DNA of 34,993 nt, taken from the IMG/VR virus record IMGVR_UViG_3300043436_005395, positions 1 to 34,993 of that record, one strand, 5' to 3'. Both the position numbers and the translations under genes were made by a program. Positions 1 to 5,105 of the stretch are shown here, in pieces. The DNA comes from a virus. Every line of letters starts with the position of its first letter. The stretch's first letter is position 1. A model generated the notes under the pieces. That model did not search any database and was not told the origin of the DNA. It was given only the letters and a program-made list of their open reading frames with translations.

Positions 1-54
1 GAACCCCCACTAATAGATTCAAAATCTACGGTGCTACCATTACACCAATCCCCA
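1..54 (-). tRNA. tRNA-Gln(UUG), 3' end cut by window edge
   Basis: Read on the minus strand, the acceptor strand TGGGGAT starts at 54. It is followed by a D-arm with the usual AATGGTA loop and an anticodon arm GTAGA-TTTTGAA-TCTAT, which gives anticodon UUG. The T-arm begins but is cut by the window boundary. Confidence 0.85.
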
Positions 55-62
55 ATTAAAAA

Positions 63-134
63 TACCCAAGGACGGGATCGAACCGCCGACAATCTCCGTG
101 TAAAGGAGCAACTCTACCACTGAGCTACTTGGGC
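63..134 (-). tRNA. tRNA-Val(UAC)
   Basis: The acceptor GCCCAAG pairs with CTTGGGT. The D-arm is canonical (AGCTC...GAGT) and the anticodon loop TTTACAC gives UAC. The T-arm GGCGGTTCGATCCCGTC is canonical. No CCA is encoded. The outermost anticodon-stem pair is a mismatch. Confidence 0.92.
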
Positions 135-141
135 TTTAAAG

Positions 142-228
142 CGGGTGCGGTAGGATTCGAACCCACGGAGGCTTTAAGACCCCTCTAGTTTTCAAGACTA
201 GCGCAATCGGCCACTCTGCCACACACCC
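142..228 (-). tRNA. tRNA-Ser(UGA)
   Basis: The acceptor GGGTGTG pairs with CGCACCC. The anticodon arm CTAGT-CTTGAAA-ACTAG is perfectly paired and gives UGA. A long class II variable arm and a canonical T-arm follow. The length is 87 nt and the discriminator is G, as is typical of tRNA-Ser. Confidence 0.95.
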
Positions 229-241
229 ATAAAAAAGACAT

Positions 242-343
242 TAAACATGGCAGGAATCGAACCCGCGTCCTCAGAGCCTCTCTCTTTTGCGGTGTAGCTT
301 ACCATCATAGAGAAGATGTGATCTACCACTGAACTACATGTTT
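242..343 (-). tRNA. Non-canonical tRNA-like gene with expanded anticodon/variable region
   Basis: The ends are tRNA-like: acceptor AAACATG pairs with CATGTTT, the D-arm is GTTC-AGTGGTA-GATC, and the T-arm GCGGGTTCGATTCCTGC is well paired. The middle is about 25 nt too long. Two folds exclude each other: a 4-bp stem CATC/GATG with an 8-nt loop TTCTCTAT, or a 7-bp stem CTTCTCT/AGAGAGG closing a 23-nt loop. The first would be an Arg/Glu-like tRNA with an abnormal loop. The second would suit a short insertion in the anticodon loop. The isotype cannot be assigned and the gene may be degenerate. Confidence 0.5.
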
Positions 344-349
344 AAATGG

Positions 350-435
350 TCTAGGTGGTGGGATTCGAACCCACGATTCCGAATACGGCCTCCTGATCCC
401 AAATCAGGTACTCCACCAAGCTGAGCTAATACCAG
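350..435 (-). tRNA. tRNA-Pro(UGG), atypical
   Basis: The anticodon arm CCTGA-TTTGGGA-TCAGG is perfect and gives UGG. The T-arm GTGGGTTCGAATCCCAC is perfect. The variable region is about 17 nt and contains a small CCG/CGG hairpin, which is unusual for tRNA-Pro. The presumed acceptor CTGGTAT/CACCTAG has three mismatches, so function is doubtful or needs editing or repair. Confidence 0.7.
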
Positions 436-440
436 AGAAA

Positions 441-770
441 TTGGTGGGTTCCAGATTCGTAGCGACCATCTTAGGCTACGTTCCTAAGTGCATGTCGATC
501 CTTCCCCCATTTAAATGGCTCGGTTGTTCTAGAATTTCACTAGCGCTGTATCATAACCTTGATACTGTGGAGACTCTCCTGCCGAAATGAGAGACAGCTG
601 TTCATTGAAAACTTTGCCATACTACCGAAACTCACAGAGGATGGATATCTTCAAAGCCACTTGACATTACCATCGTGCGTCGGATTACGTTGTGTATATT
701 GCTTTATGGCAAGTAAAACGTCAACACAATCGCTCATATACGTGACCTTGCCGCATATGGCATGACAAAA
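441..770 (-). ncRNA. Orphan structured region inside the tRNA array, candidate non-coding RNA
   Basis: There is no credible gene in these 330 nt, but several hairpins are visible on the minus strand. An H-type pseudoknot lies at 458-488. A 6-bp hairpin pairs 548-553 with 560-565. A 5-bp hairpin pairs 574-578 with 589-593. A TTGC/GCAA hairpin (699-702/709-712) sits inside a TTGTG/CACAA stem (690-694/725-729). A GATGG/CCATC pairing (670-674/640-644) encloses a TCAA/TTGA hairpin. The stretch GGGGGAAGGATCGACATG (493-510) recalls the 5' end of tmRNA, but no tag reading frame or 3' half is evident. Large ornate RNAs such as GOLLD and ROOL are known next to phage tRNAs; membership of any known family is not shown here. 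Confidence 0.45.
458..488 (-). ncRNA. H-type RNA pseudoknot
   Basis: On the minus strand, stem 1 is CTTAGG/CCTAAG (483-488 with 470-475) and stem 2 is CGTAG/CTACG (476-480 with 458-462). Loop 1 is AA, there is no spacer between the stems, and loop 3 is the 7-nt ATGGTCG. Both stems are perfect and the loop lengths fit H-type geometry. Possible roles are part of a tmRNA-like or other structured RNA. Confidence 0.5.
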
Positions 771-774
771 AAAG

Positions 775-845
775 TGCGGGATGAGAGAATCGAACTCTCG
801 ACTTCAGCTTGGAAGGCTATTATTTTACCATTAAACTAATCCCGC
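775..845 (-). tRNA. tRNA-Gly(UCC)
   Basis: The acceptor GCGGGAT pairs perfectly with ATCCCGC. The D-arm has the AATGGTA loop. The anticodon loop CTTCCAA gives UCC. The T-arm GAGAGTTCGATTCTCTC is perfect. The discriminator is A and no CCA is encoded. Confidence 0.92.
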
Positions 846-851
846 GAAAAG

Positions 852-880
852 TAGGTCGTAAGGGAATCGAACCCCTATTG
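852..880 (-). pseudogene. tRNA 3'-half remnant
   Basis: On the minus strand a T-arm AGGGG-TTCGATT-CCCTT is followed by the acceptor 3' strand ACGACCT and a discriminator A. The sequence 5' of it is a T-run and then the HNH endonuclease region. No matching 5' half (AGGTCGT plus D-arm) was found nearby. It is probably a tRNA broken when the neighbouring endonuclease gene arrived; a split tRNA is less likely. Confidence 0.55.
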
Positions 881-924
881 ATTTTTTTTTGAACGATGTT
901 GTATTCATTCGTGTAAATACTAAC

Positions 925-1446
925 ATGAAATGCTTACATTGTCAAGAAGAAACTAAAAATCCAAAATTTTGCTGCCGTACTTGTGCAGCGATATATAATA
1001 ATAAAAAAAGTCCAAAAAGAAAATTAACTAGATTATGTTCATGTTTAGACTGCAAAAGCATAGTAAGAAACTATAGATCTTCTCGATGCGAGACTCACTA
1101 TCAAGAGTATTTAAAATGTAAAAAAGATTCTATACTAGAGACTACAATAGGAGAGTATAGAGACAGAAACAAATTGCTTCATAGTTCATCAACTCATGCA
1201 CACATAAGAGGTTTAGCGAGAAGCTGGTTCAAAGAGTTGACGAAAAAACCATGTGCTGCTTGTGGTTATAATAAGCATGTTGAACTGTGCCATATTAAAG
1301 CGATGGCTTCTTTTACAGAAGATAGCTTAATTAAGGAAGTGAATAACAAAGACAATATCGTTCAATTATGTCCAAATTGCCATTGGGAATTTGACAATGG
1401 CTTATTGAGCAGGCAGCAGGGATGGCAGGACTCGAACCTGCATTGA
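925..1446 (+). CDS. HNH homing endonuclease with zinc-binding N-terminus
   Basis: About 173 aa from the ATG at 925. An in-frame TTG at 889 would add 12 residues but falls in the T-run beside the broken tRNA. The N-terminus has several CxxC pairs (CLHC, CRTC, CLDC), as expected for zinc fingers. The C-terminal part has CAACGYN, then ELCHI and LCPNCHWEFDNG, the pattern of a zinc-bound HNH fold. It lies on the plus strand inside a minus-strand tRNA array, and its last codons run into the T-arm of the tRNA-Arg-like gene. Position and family suggest a free-standing mobile endonuclease. No Shine-Dalgarno sequence or promoter is obvious. Confidence 0.8.
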   Translation: MKCLHCQEETKNPKFCCRTCAAIYNNKKSPKRKLTRLCSCLDCKSIVRNYRSSRCETHYQEYLKCKKDSILETTIGEYRDRNKLLHSSSTHAHIRGLARSWFKELTKKPCAACGYNKHVELCHIKAMASFTEDSLIKEVNNKDNIVQLCPNCHWEFDNGLLSRQQGWQDSNLH

Positions 1447-1491
1447 TCCTTTACGGTGCCACGCATTAGAAGTGCGTTCCGATACATCCCC
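1417..1491 (-). tRNA. tRNA-Arg(UCU)-like RNA lacking a D-stem
   Basis: The acceptor GGGGATG pairs with CATCCCT and the T-arm GCAGG-TTCGAGT-CCTGC is perfect. The anticodon arm ACGCA-CTTCTAA-TGCGT is perfect and gives UCU. Only seven nucleotides (TATCGGA) separate the acceptor from the anticodon stem, so no D-arm is possible. The variable region is 19 nt. Total length is a normal 75 nt. It may be a D-armless tRNA, a rearranged pseudogene, or a tRNA-like domain of another RNA; tmRNA also has a reduced D-arm. Confidence 0.6.
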
Positions 1492-1498
1492 GTTTGAA

Positions 1499-1549
1499 AA
1501 TACTCGGTCTTTTCTTTTACATCAGGCGACCGAAACCCTGATGCGTATT
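1499..1549 (-). ncRNA. H-type pseudoknot with A-rich loop, closed by an outer stem
   Basis: On the minus strand stem 1 is CATCAGG/CCTGATG (7 bp, 1537-1543 with 1520-1526). Stem 2 is CGGTC/GACCG (5 bp, 1528-1532 with 1505-1509). Loop 1 is GTTT, the spacer is G, and loop 3 is TAAAAGAAAA. An outer stem AATAC/GTATT closes the whole element. It lies between tRNA-Phe and the D-armless tRNA-like RNA. A-rich third loops are typical of stable pseudoknots in which the loop contacts stem 1. Function unknown. Confidence 0.6.
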
Positions 1550-1566
1550 CGGGTCTTTCCCAAATA

Positions 1567-1641
1567 TGGTCCTCTCTGTCGCGCCCGAATCGACTTATTC
1601 TGTTCTTCAGACAGACGCTTCACCGTTAAAGCTTAGAGAGG
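1567..1641 (-). tRNA. tRNA-Phe(GAA) with encoded CCA
   Basis: The acceptor CCTCTCT pairs perfectly with AGAGAGG, followed by A and an encoded CCA. The D-stem is GCTT/AAGC. The anticodon arm TCTGT-CTGAAGA-ACAGA gives GAA. The T-arm GTCGA-TTCGGGC-GCGAC has one mismatch. Position 8 is A rather than the usual U. It is the only tRNA here where an encoded CCA is clear. Confidence 0.8.
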
Positions 1642-1649
1642 ATAAAAAG

Positions 1650-1733
1650 TGTGTCAGGTCTGATTCGAACAGACTAAGCCCGAAGGCAATAGGGTTACAG
1701 CCTACCCCGACCCTCCAACGTCGGCGCTGACAC
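1650..1733 (-). tRNA. tRNA-Tyr(GUA)
   Basis: The acceptor GTGTCAG pairs with CTGACAC and the D-stem is CCGA/TCGG. The anticodon arm GTAGG-CTGTAAC-CCTAT gives GUA. A class II variable arm (GCC-TTC-GGGC) and a perfect T-arm GTCTG-TTCGAAT-CAGAC follow. Confidence 0.92.
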
Positions 1734-1738
1734 AATAT

Positions 1739-1807
1739 ATAACACACAGGGATTTACACCCTGATTCCCACCTGCGTATGGTGGAGTCCTAATTAGACGA
1801 TGTATTA
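1739..1807 (-). tRNA. tRNA-Arg(ACG), short and divergent
   Basis: The acceptor TAATACA pairs with TGTGTTA. The anticodon arm CCACC-ATACGCA-GGTGG gives ACG. The T-stem CAGGG/CCCTG is perfect, but the loop is TGTAAAT in place of the usual TTCRANN. The D-stem has 3 bp. At 69 nt it is short and may be a degenerating second copy of the neighbouring Arg(ACG). Confidence 0.7.
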
Positions 1808-1812
1808 TAAAG

Positions 1813-1884
1813 TGGGTTGTTAGGGAATCGAACCCCAATCTTCTAGTTCGTAGCCAGATGTCCTATCCGTTGAACGAACAACCC
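1813..1884 (-). tRNA. tRNA-Arg(ACG)
   Basis: The acceptor GGGTTGT pairs with ACAACCC and the D-arm is GTTC-AACGGATA-GGAC. The anticodon arm TCTGG-CTACGAA-CTAGA gives ACG. The T-arm TGGGG-TTCGATT-CCCTA is perfect and the discriminator is A. Decoding all CGN codons would need an A34 deaminase such as host TadA. Confidence 0.92.
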
Positions 1885-1891
1885 AAAAAGG

Positions 1892-1966
1892 TGGCGGGGG
1901 TGGGATTTGAACCCACGACCTAGAGCTTATGAAACTCCCGAGCTAACCAGTCTGCTCTACCCCGCT
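1892..1966 (-). tRNA. tRNA-Met(CAU), initiator-like
   Basis: The anticodon loop TTCATAA gives CAU. The body (GCGGGGTAGAGCAG, TTAGCTCG, GGTCG, TTCAAATCCC) resembles bacterial initiator tRNA. The first acceptor position is an A-C mismatch, in keeping with the unpaired 1-72 position of formylatable initiators. The anticodon stem GGAGT/GCTCT lacks the three consecutive G-C pairs of canonical initiators, so an elongator role is not excluded. Confidence 0.8.
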
Positions 1967-1975
1967 ATTAAATTT

Positions 1976-2521
1976 TTAAAATTCTCTGAGTTTTTTCATT
2001 GAATCAGCAATCTTTTTCTTAGTTTCTTCTGAACGAGTCCTACCCTTTAAAGATTCAGCAATCTTCTTTTTGGTTTCTTCTGAACGAATCTTTCCTTTCA
2101 TTGATTCAGAAATCTTTTTCTTATTTTCTGGTAAATGCCTAGATCCTGATTGGATCTGAGATAGCTTCTCTCTGGTTGATTGCAACACCTCAACAGATCT
2201 TAGTTTATCGATTGTTTCTTTTGTGTGCTTTTTACCTTTAAAATGAGGACCACCTTCACCTCCGATACCAAGGTTGTACGTATCACTACGAGATACGAAA
2301 TCTTCAGTGATGAGCGCTTTTTCCATAAGATTCATTTCACATTCATTATCAAAGTCGAATAGTACTTCTTTCGTAAAGTTTTCTCTGCCATACTTTTTTA
2401 TGGCATCTATGATTGCTTTACCAGAGCCAAAGTAAGTATCGTTTGGATTTGTTGTCTGATGTTTACCTATATAAACCTTTTCATTAAGGTTATTCGTAAT
2501 CTTGTAAATTGTGTATCTCAT
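1976..2521 (-). CDS. GIY-YIG homing endonuclease with NUMOD3 repeats
   Basis: 181 aa. The N-terminal GIY-YIG nuclease domain (about 1-90) shows TIYKITN and VYIGKH, with the downstream KYGRENF and E-rich helix of the family. The C-terminal half is Lys/Glu-rich with HTKETIDKL and three KKKI-repeat units, the NUMOD3 DNA-binding repeats of Seg-type phage endonucleases. Such enzymes nick or cut a DNA target and promote their own spread; host-gene function is not expected. It lies between tRNA-Met and a tRNA-like fragment (2559-2590), which may mark its insertion point. The start ATG at 2521 has no clear Shine-Dalgarno sequence. Confidence 0.88.
   Translation of the reverse strand: MRYTIYKITNNLNEKVYIGKHQTTNPNDTYFGSGKAIIDAIKKYGRENFTKEVLFDFDNECEMNLMEKALITEDFVSRSDTYNLGIGGEGGPHFKGKKHTKETIDKLRSVEVLQSTREKLSQIQSGSRHLPENKKKISESMKGKIRSEETKKKIAESLKGRTRSEETKKKIADSMKKLREF
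1979..2122 (-). repeat. 51-bp in-frame tandem repeat (NUMOD3 units)
   Basis: Two full 17-residue units and one partial unit are seen at the C-terminus of the GIY-YIG protein. Each starts KKKI and ends RSEET, and the last breaks off after KKL. The DNA is similar enough between copies to look like recent duplication. Confidence 0.75.
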
Positions 2522-2558
2522 ATACTTATTTAGTGTGAAGGTATATATTTCAAAGACT

Positions 2559-2590
2559 GCCGACTAACCATCTTGTCCTAACCGCTATTA
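2559..2590 (-). pseudogene. tRNA D-arm-like remnant
   Basis: On the minus strand AGCGGTTAGGACA repeats the D-arm of the neighbouring tRNA-Glu (AACGGTTAGGACA). No acceptor stem or T-arm belongs to it. It directly precedes the GIY-YIG gene, so it may be a tRNA fragment left by insertion or unequal recombination. Confidence 0.35.
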
Positions 2591-2593
2591 AAA

Positions 2594-2665
2594 TACTCCC
2601 ACGGAGAATCGAACTCCGATTTGTTGGTTGAAAACCAAATGTCCTAACCGTTAGACGATGAGAGC
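2594..2665 (-). tRNA. tRNA-Glu(UUC)
   Basis: The acceptor GCTCTCA pairs with TGGGAGT through G-U and G-C pairs. The D-arm GTCT-AACGGTTA-GGAC is typical of tRNA-Glu. The anticodon arm TTTGG-TTTTCAA-CCAAC gives UUC. The T-arm CGGAG-TTCGATT-CTCCG is perfect. Confidence 0.93.
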
Positions 2666-2691
2666 GTTGTTGAAATTGAAATGTAAAAGAA

Positions 2692-2792
2692 CTGTTTGAA
2701 CAACTGCGCTTTCGAGTTGCTATCAGTCAGTGGCGGCTCGCCGTCGCTGATGATGTAGTAACAATACTACACGCTAACCGATTTGTCAAACA
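2692..2792 (-). other. tRNA-like or structured leader at the start of the tRNA operon
   Basis: A 7-bp stem TGTTTGA/TCAAACA (2786-2792 with 2693-2699) closes a region. Inside it are a TGTAGT/ACTACA hairpin, a compound ATCAG...GGCG-AGC-CGCC...CTGAT hairpin, and a T-arm-like CAACT/AGTTG hairpin. This could be a degenerate tRNA with a long variable arm. The same stretch holds a good sigma-70-type promoter, so the simpler reading is promoter plus structured leader of the tRNA transcript. Confidence 0.35.
2761..2789 (-). promoter_or_regulatory. Sigma-70-type promoter for the tRNA array, with dyad over the -10
   Basis: The -35 TTGACA (2784-2789) and -10 TATTGT (2761-2766) are separated by 17 bp. 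A perfect dyad GTAGTA-TTGT-TACTAC covers the -10 and could be an operator. It lies just upstream of tRNA-Glu and downstream of the operon terminator, where a tRNA promoter is needed. Confidence 0.55.
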
Positions 2793-2913
2793 CTCTTTTG
2801 CAATTTCTCAGATTTTTTCTCCAAGCCTTGCAGCTTCAACCTCGGCCAATCTAACACGCCGTACTCTTGGGCGTTTCAGGCACTCCCTCGTCATGAGCCA
2901 TCGTTTTGTATTT

Positions 2914-2945
2914 AAAACAAAAAAAACCCAGCTTTTGGCTGGGTT
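2914..2945 (-). terminator. Rho-independent terminator of the 9.6-3.0 kb operon
   Basis: On the minus strand an 8-bp stem AACCCAGC/GCTGGGTT with a 5-nt loop (2925-2945) is followed by an uninterrupted T-run and then GTTTT. It lies about 100 bp past the UGM stop codon and separates the protein operon from the tRNA array. Confidence 0.9.
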
Positions 2946-3052
2946 GAAAAAAGAAAAAACATTTAAAACCCAAAAAACAATCAACAAACCAACCAAATAA
3001 ACGGATTAGCTTGTCGGAATGAATTTGACGAATATTTTCCCATCAAAATATC

Positions 3053-4072
3053 TTACACATTTTTATCGACATCGTCAATAAAAAAATTATTTATTTTTAA
3101 AATAGCTTGTTTCACAACCATCCACATATCCAAGTATGTATAAGTAGCCAATCTTCCAATGAATAATACTCGATCTTCTTTCTCTGCTAATTTTTTATAT
3201 TGACTATACATTGACATTCCATCTCCGAACGGAATTGGGTAATAAGGTATGTCGCTTGGTCCGCAATCAACTGGATACTCTTTGGTTATCACCGTTTGCC
3301 CGCTGTGATTTGGAGAGAAATAACTATGATCGTATTGACGAGTATTAGCTGCACTTGAATTATTTTCGTTTTGAATAAAGTAAGGCATTTTTTTGTTTGT
3401 TATTTTATGCTCGAACTCTAAAGATCTATACGGCAAGCGCCCAAAACAAAAATCATAGTATTCATCTATTTTGCCAGTAAAAATAATAAAATCACAAGGA
3501 CTTTCTTTCCATTCGTTACTGGAACAGTTTAATCTCACATCAATGCCTTCCAGCATTTTATTAAACATATGGGTATACCCCAACTTTGGAACGCACTGAT
3601 ACTTTTGCCCCTCAAACCAAGTTGGGTCTTCGCAGTCTTTAGTTTTGGGAATGCGATTGGTAATTGATTTTGGTATTTTATCGAAACTAACGCCCCATTG
3701 TTTTTCAGAATAATCTCGGAAAATATAATTCTGAATTTCTTCCGCAGAGAAAGTTTTGCCGATAGCTTTGAAACATGTCTTATCGCTATAAGGCAATGGT
3801 ATTTTCCCAACCACGGTATTACCAATAGGTTGCAACTTAAAATCAATCCATTCTGTAAACTGACTCAAAAACGAAAAAACCTCTTCGTCGTCTGTGTGGA
3901 AAATATGAGGTCCATAATTATGAGTTAAAGTTCCGCAAAAATTAGAATCATAGCAATTACCCCCGACATGAGAGCGAGATTCAAAAATAGTTACATCAAA
4001 CCCTTTTTGCTTCAAAATAAAAGCAGAAACAGCACCAGATAAACCGCAGCCAATTATGTTAATTTTTTTCAT
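3053..4072 (-). CDS. glf: UDP-galactopyranose mutase
   Basis: 339 aa. It converts UDP-galactopyranose to UDP-galactofuranose, using reduced FAD. The N-terminus has the Rossmann FAD motif GCGLSGA (Gly8, Gly10, Gly13) and the family segment VGGNCYD near residue 38. Further family motifs are HNYGPHIFHT, FRDYSEKQWG, YPIPFGDGM and, near the C-terminus, FIGRLATYTYLDM. It is a little shorter than cellular enzymes (about 370-390 aa) but the main regions are present. Its start overlaps the upstream glycosyltransferase stop by 14 nt, so the two are probably made together. It supplies a galactofuranose donor for a neighbouring transferase (inference). Confidence 0.93.
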   Translation of the reverse strand: MKKINIIGCGLSGAVSAFILKQKGFDVTIFESRSHVGGNCYDSNFCGTLTHNYGPHIFHTDDEEVFSFLSQFTEWIDFKLQPIGNTVVGKIPLPYSDKTCFKAIGKTFSAEEIQNYIFRDYSEKQWGVSFDKIPKSITNRIPKTKDCEDPTWFEGQKYQCVPKLGYTHMFNKMLEGIDVRLNCSSNEWKESPCDFIIFTGKIDEYYDFCFGRLPYRSLEFEHKITNKKMPYFIQNENNSSAANTRQYDHSYFSPNHSGQTVITKEYPVDCGPSDIPYYPIPFGDGMSMYSQYKKLAEKEDRVLFIGRLATYTYLDMWMVVKQAILKINNFFIDDVDKNV

Positions 4073-4748
4073 TTAAAAGCTCGAAAGATCTATGATATAC
4101 CAACGATTCTTGATAAACGATATCTGAATATCTGTCCACCAAAGAATCTAAATCTTCATGCATTGATTTGATCAATTCATAAACAAAATCAACCTTACCA
4201 ACAAAACAATTATCAACTTCTATACAATGATTACTAATCCGATCATTTAAAAAAGATATTTTTTTATTTTTAAATTCAGAAATCATTTTTATAATATCTG
4301 AGGTCGAAACATCGAATCTGCTAAATAAATCTGGTCGTATCGATAAAACAGCGTCATACCTCTTTCCACTATCATGGATTTTTTTTATAATCATGTTCTG
4401 CCCCCAAAACATTCTCTTCCAACCAATCAACGGACATTGTGTCTTACAAATAAGACCTTCCAAGTTGCCGTTAAGATTGATTTTTGAATCATCATCGATA
4501 TACAAGTGCTTGATCTTTTTTTGATTGGAAGGATTAAAATAGCTGGTATATCTATACCTATTCACAAGAAATAGATTTTGAAATTCCAAATGTCTCCAGC
4601 TAGAACCCTTTCTAGCTTCAGAAATATTCCAAGTATGAATATGAATAGAAACATCGAATTCTTTGCCCAACAAAAGCAAGAACTTGTCTAATTGATCATC
4701 TTGAAATGAATCTCTAACATGACCACGAATCATTACTGCCAGTTTCAT
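4059..4748 (-). CDS. Putative glycosyltransferase next to UGM
   Basis: 229 aa. The N-terminus MKLAVMIRGHVRDSF followed by DVSIHIHTWN resembles a group of viral and bacterial capsule/LPS-type transferases with an IHTWN signature. The middle part has WGQNMII and YDAVLSIRPDLF, which resembles the nucleotide-sugar/DxD region of such enzymes. It overlaps UGM by 14 nt and starts with an ATGA overlap with the upstream lipoprotein gene. Context suggests a galactofuranosyltransferase, but neither acceptor nor donor can be read from the sequence. Confidence 0.6.
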   Translation of the reverse strand: MKLAVMIRGHVRDSFQDDQLDKFLLLLGKEFDVSIHIHTWNISEARKGSSWRHLEFQNLFLVNRYRYTSYFNPSNQKKIKHLYIDDDSKINLNGNLEGLICKTQCPLIGWKRMFWGQNMIIKKIHDSGKRYDAVLSIRPDLFSRFDVSTSDIIKMISEFKNKKISFLNDRISNHCIEVDNCFVGKVDFVYELIKSMHEDLDSLVDRYSDIVYQESLVYHRSFELLNEKN

Positions 4749-4984
4749 TTAAAATAAGTTTCCCTTTCTAATTTTCTAAAACGAGCATCGGAATGCCAGA
4801 TTTCATCATTTTGTGGAGCATAAACACCATCAATTGTTTGAATCTTTTGATCTTTCTGAAGCCTTAGAGTAGAAGGTTGATAGATGTTCAAGCTCTGATT
4901 TTTCTCGGGAGAGTTCCAAACGCAAGAGGTCTGCACGATCAGCAGAGTTGCTATCACCGCGAGAACGGAGTTTCTCAATCTCAT
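4745..4984 (-). CDS. Small lipoprotein, possible outer-membrane spanin (Rz1-like)
   Basis: The start chosen at 4984 gives MRLRNSVLAVIATLLIVQTSC, a basic n-region, hydrophobic core and Cys, i.e. a lipoprotein signal with a slightly unusual lipobox (Gln at -3). An earlier ATG at 5029 would lengthen the n-region by 15 residues. The mature part is short and hydrophilic and ends with IWHSDARFRKLERE. Most of the gene lies out of frame inside the coding sequence of the 89-aa coiled-coil protein, the arrangement of Rz/Rz1 spanin pairs. The stop overlaps the next start (ATGA). The spanin role is inferred from architecture only. Confidence 0.55.
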   Translation of the reverse strand: MRLRNSVLAVIATLLIVQTSCVWNSPEKNQSLNIYQPSTLRLQKDQKIQTIDGVYAPQNDEIWHSDARFRKLERETYFK

Positions 4985-5099
4985 CGATGATTTCGTTTTG
5001 TCGTTTTTTAGATTTTTCGCGGATGTCATAGTAAAATAATTTGTTTTTTAAAGACAGGAATAATTCTAGTGATTTAATTAAGGATTGAAGTGCGCCCAT
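4830..5099 (-). CDS. Coiled-coil protein overlapping the lipoprotein gene (possible Rz-like partner)
   Basis: 89 aa. A short moderately hydrophobic N-terminus (residues 1-20) is followed by a charged, heptad-rich helix with KSKKRQNEIIDEIEKLRS and LRLELSREKSELEHL. There is no strong transmembrane segment, which weakens an inner-membrane spanin assignment. The downstream lipoprotein gene begins inside it in another frame. It follows the HNH gene by 6 nt. An alternative is an unrelated structural coiled-coil protein. Confidence 0.5.
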   Translation of the reverse strand: MGALQSLIKSLELFLSLKNKLFYYDIREKSKKRQNEIIDEIEKLRSRGDSNSADRADLLRLELSREKSELEHLSTFYSKASERSKDSNN

Positions 5100-5105
5100 A
5101 ATCTT

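Noticed and set aside
559-765. 68-aa open frame on the plus strand
   Set aside because: It lies in the structured region on the tRNA strand, has no domain, and is antisense to clear hairpins.
520-770. Group I intron
   Set aside because: A P7/P8-like arrangement exists, but P4-P6 and P3 could not be paired and no interrupted exon is visible on either side.
1417-1491. Amber suppressor tRNA (anticodon CUA)
   Set aside because: Shifting the loop by one base would give CUA, but the perfect 5-bp anticodon stem ACGCA/TGCGT fixes the anticodon as UCU.
2808-2996. 62-aa open frame on the minus strand, or its 28-aa internal version from 2894
   Set aside because: It reads through the rho-independent terminator. 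The short version has no promoter of its own and no recognisable feature.
3535-3846. 103-aa frame inside UGM and similar antisense or alternate frames (for example 5569-5820, 8715-9128, 29517-29972)
   Set aside because: They lie fully within strongly supported genes in another frame and show no domain features.
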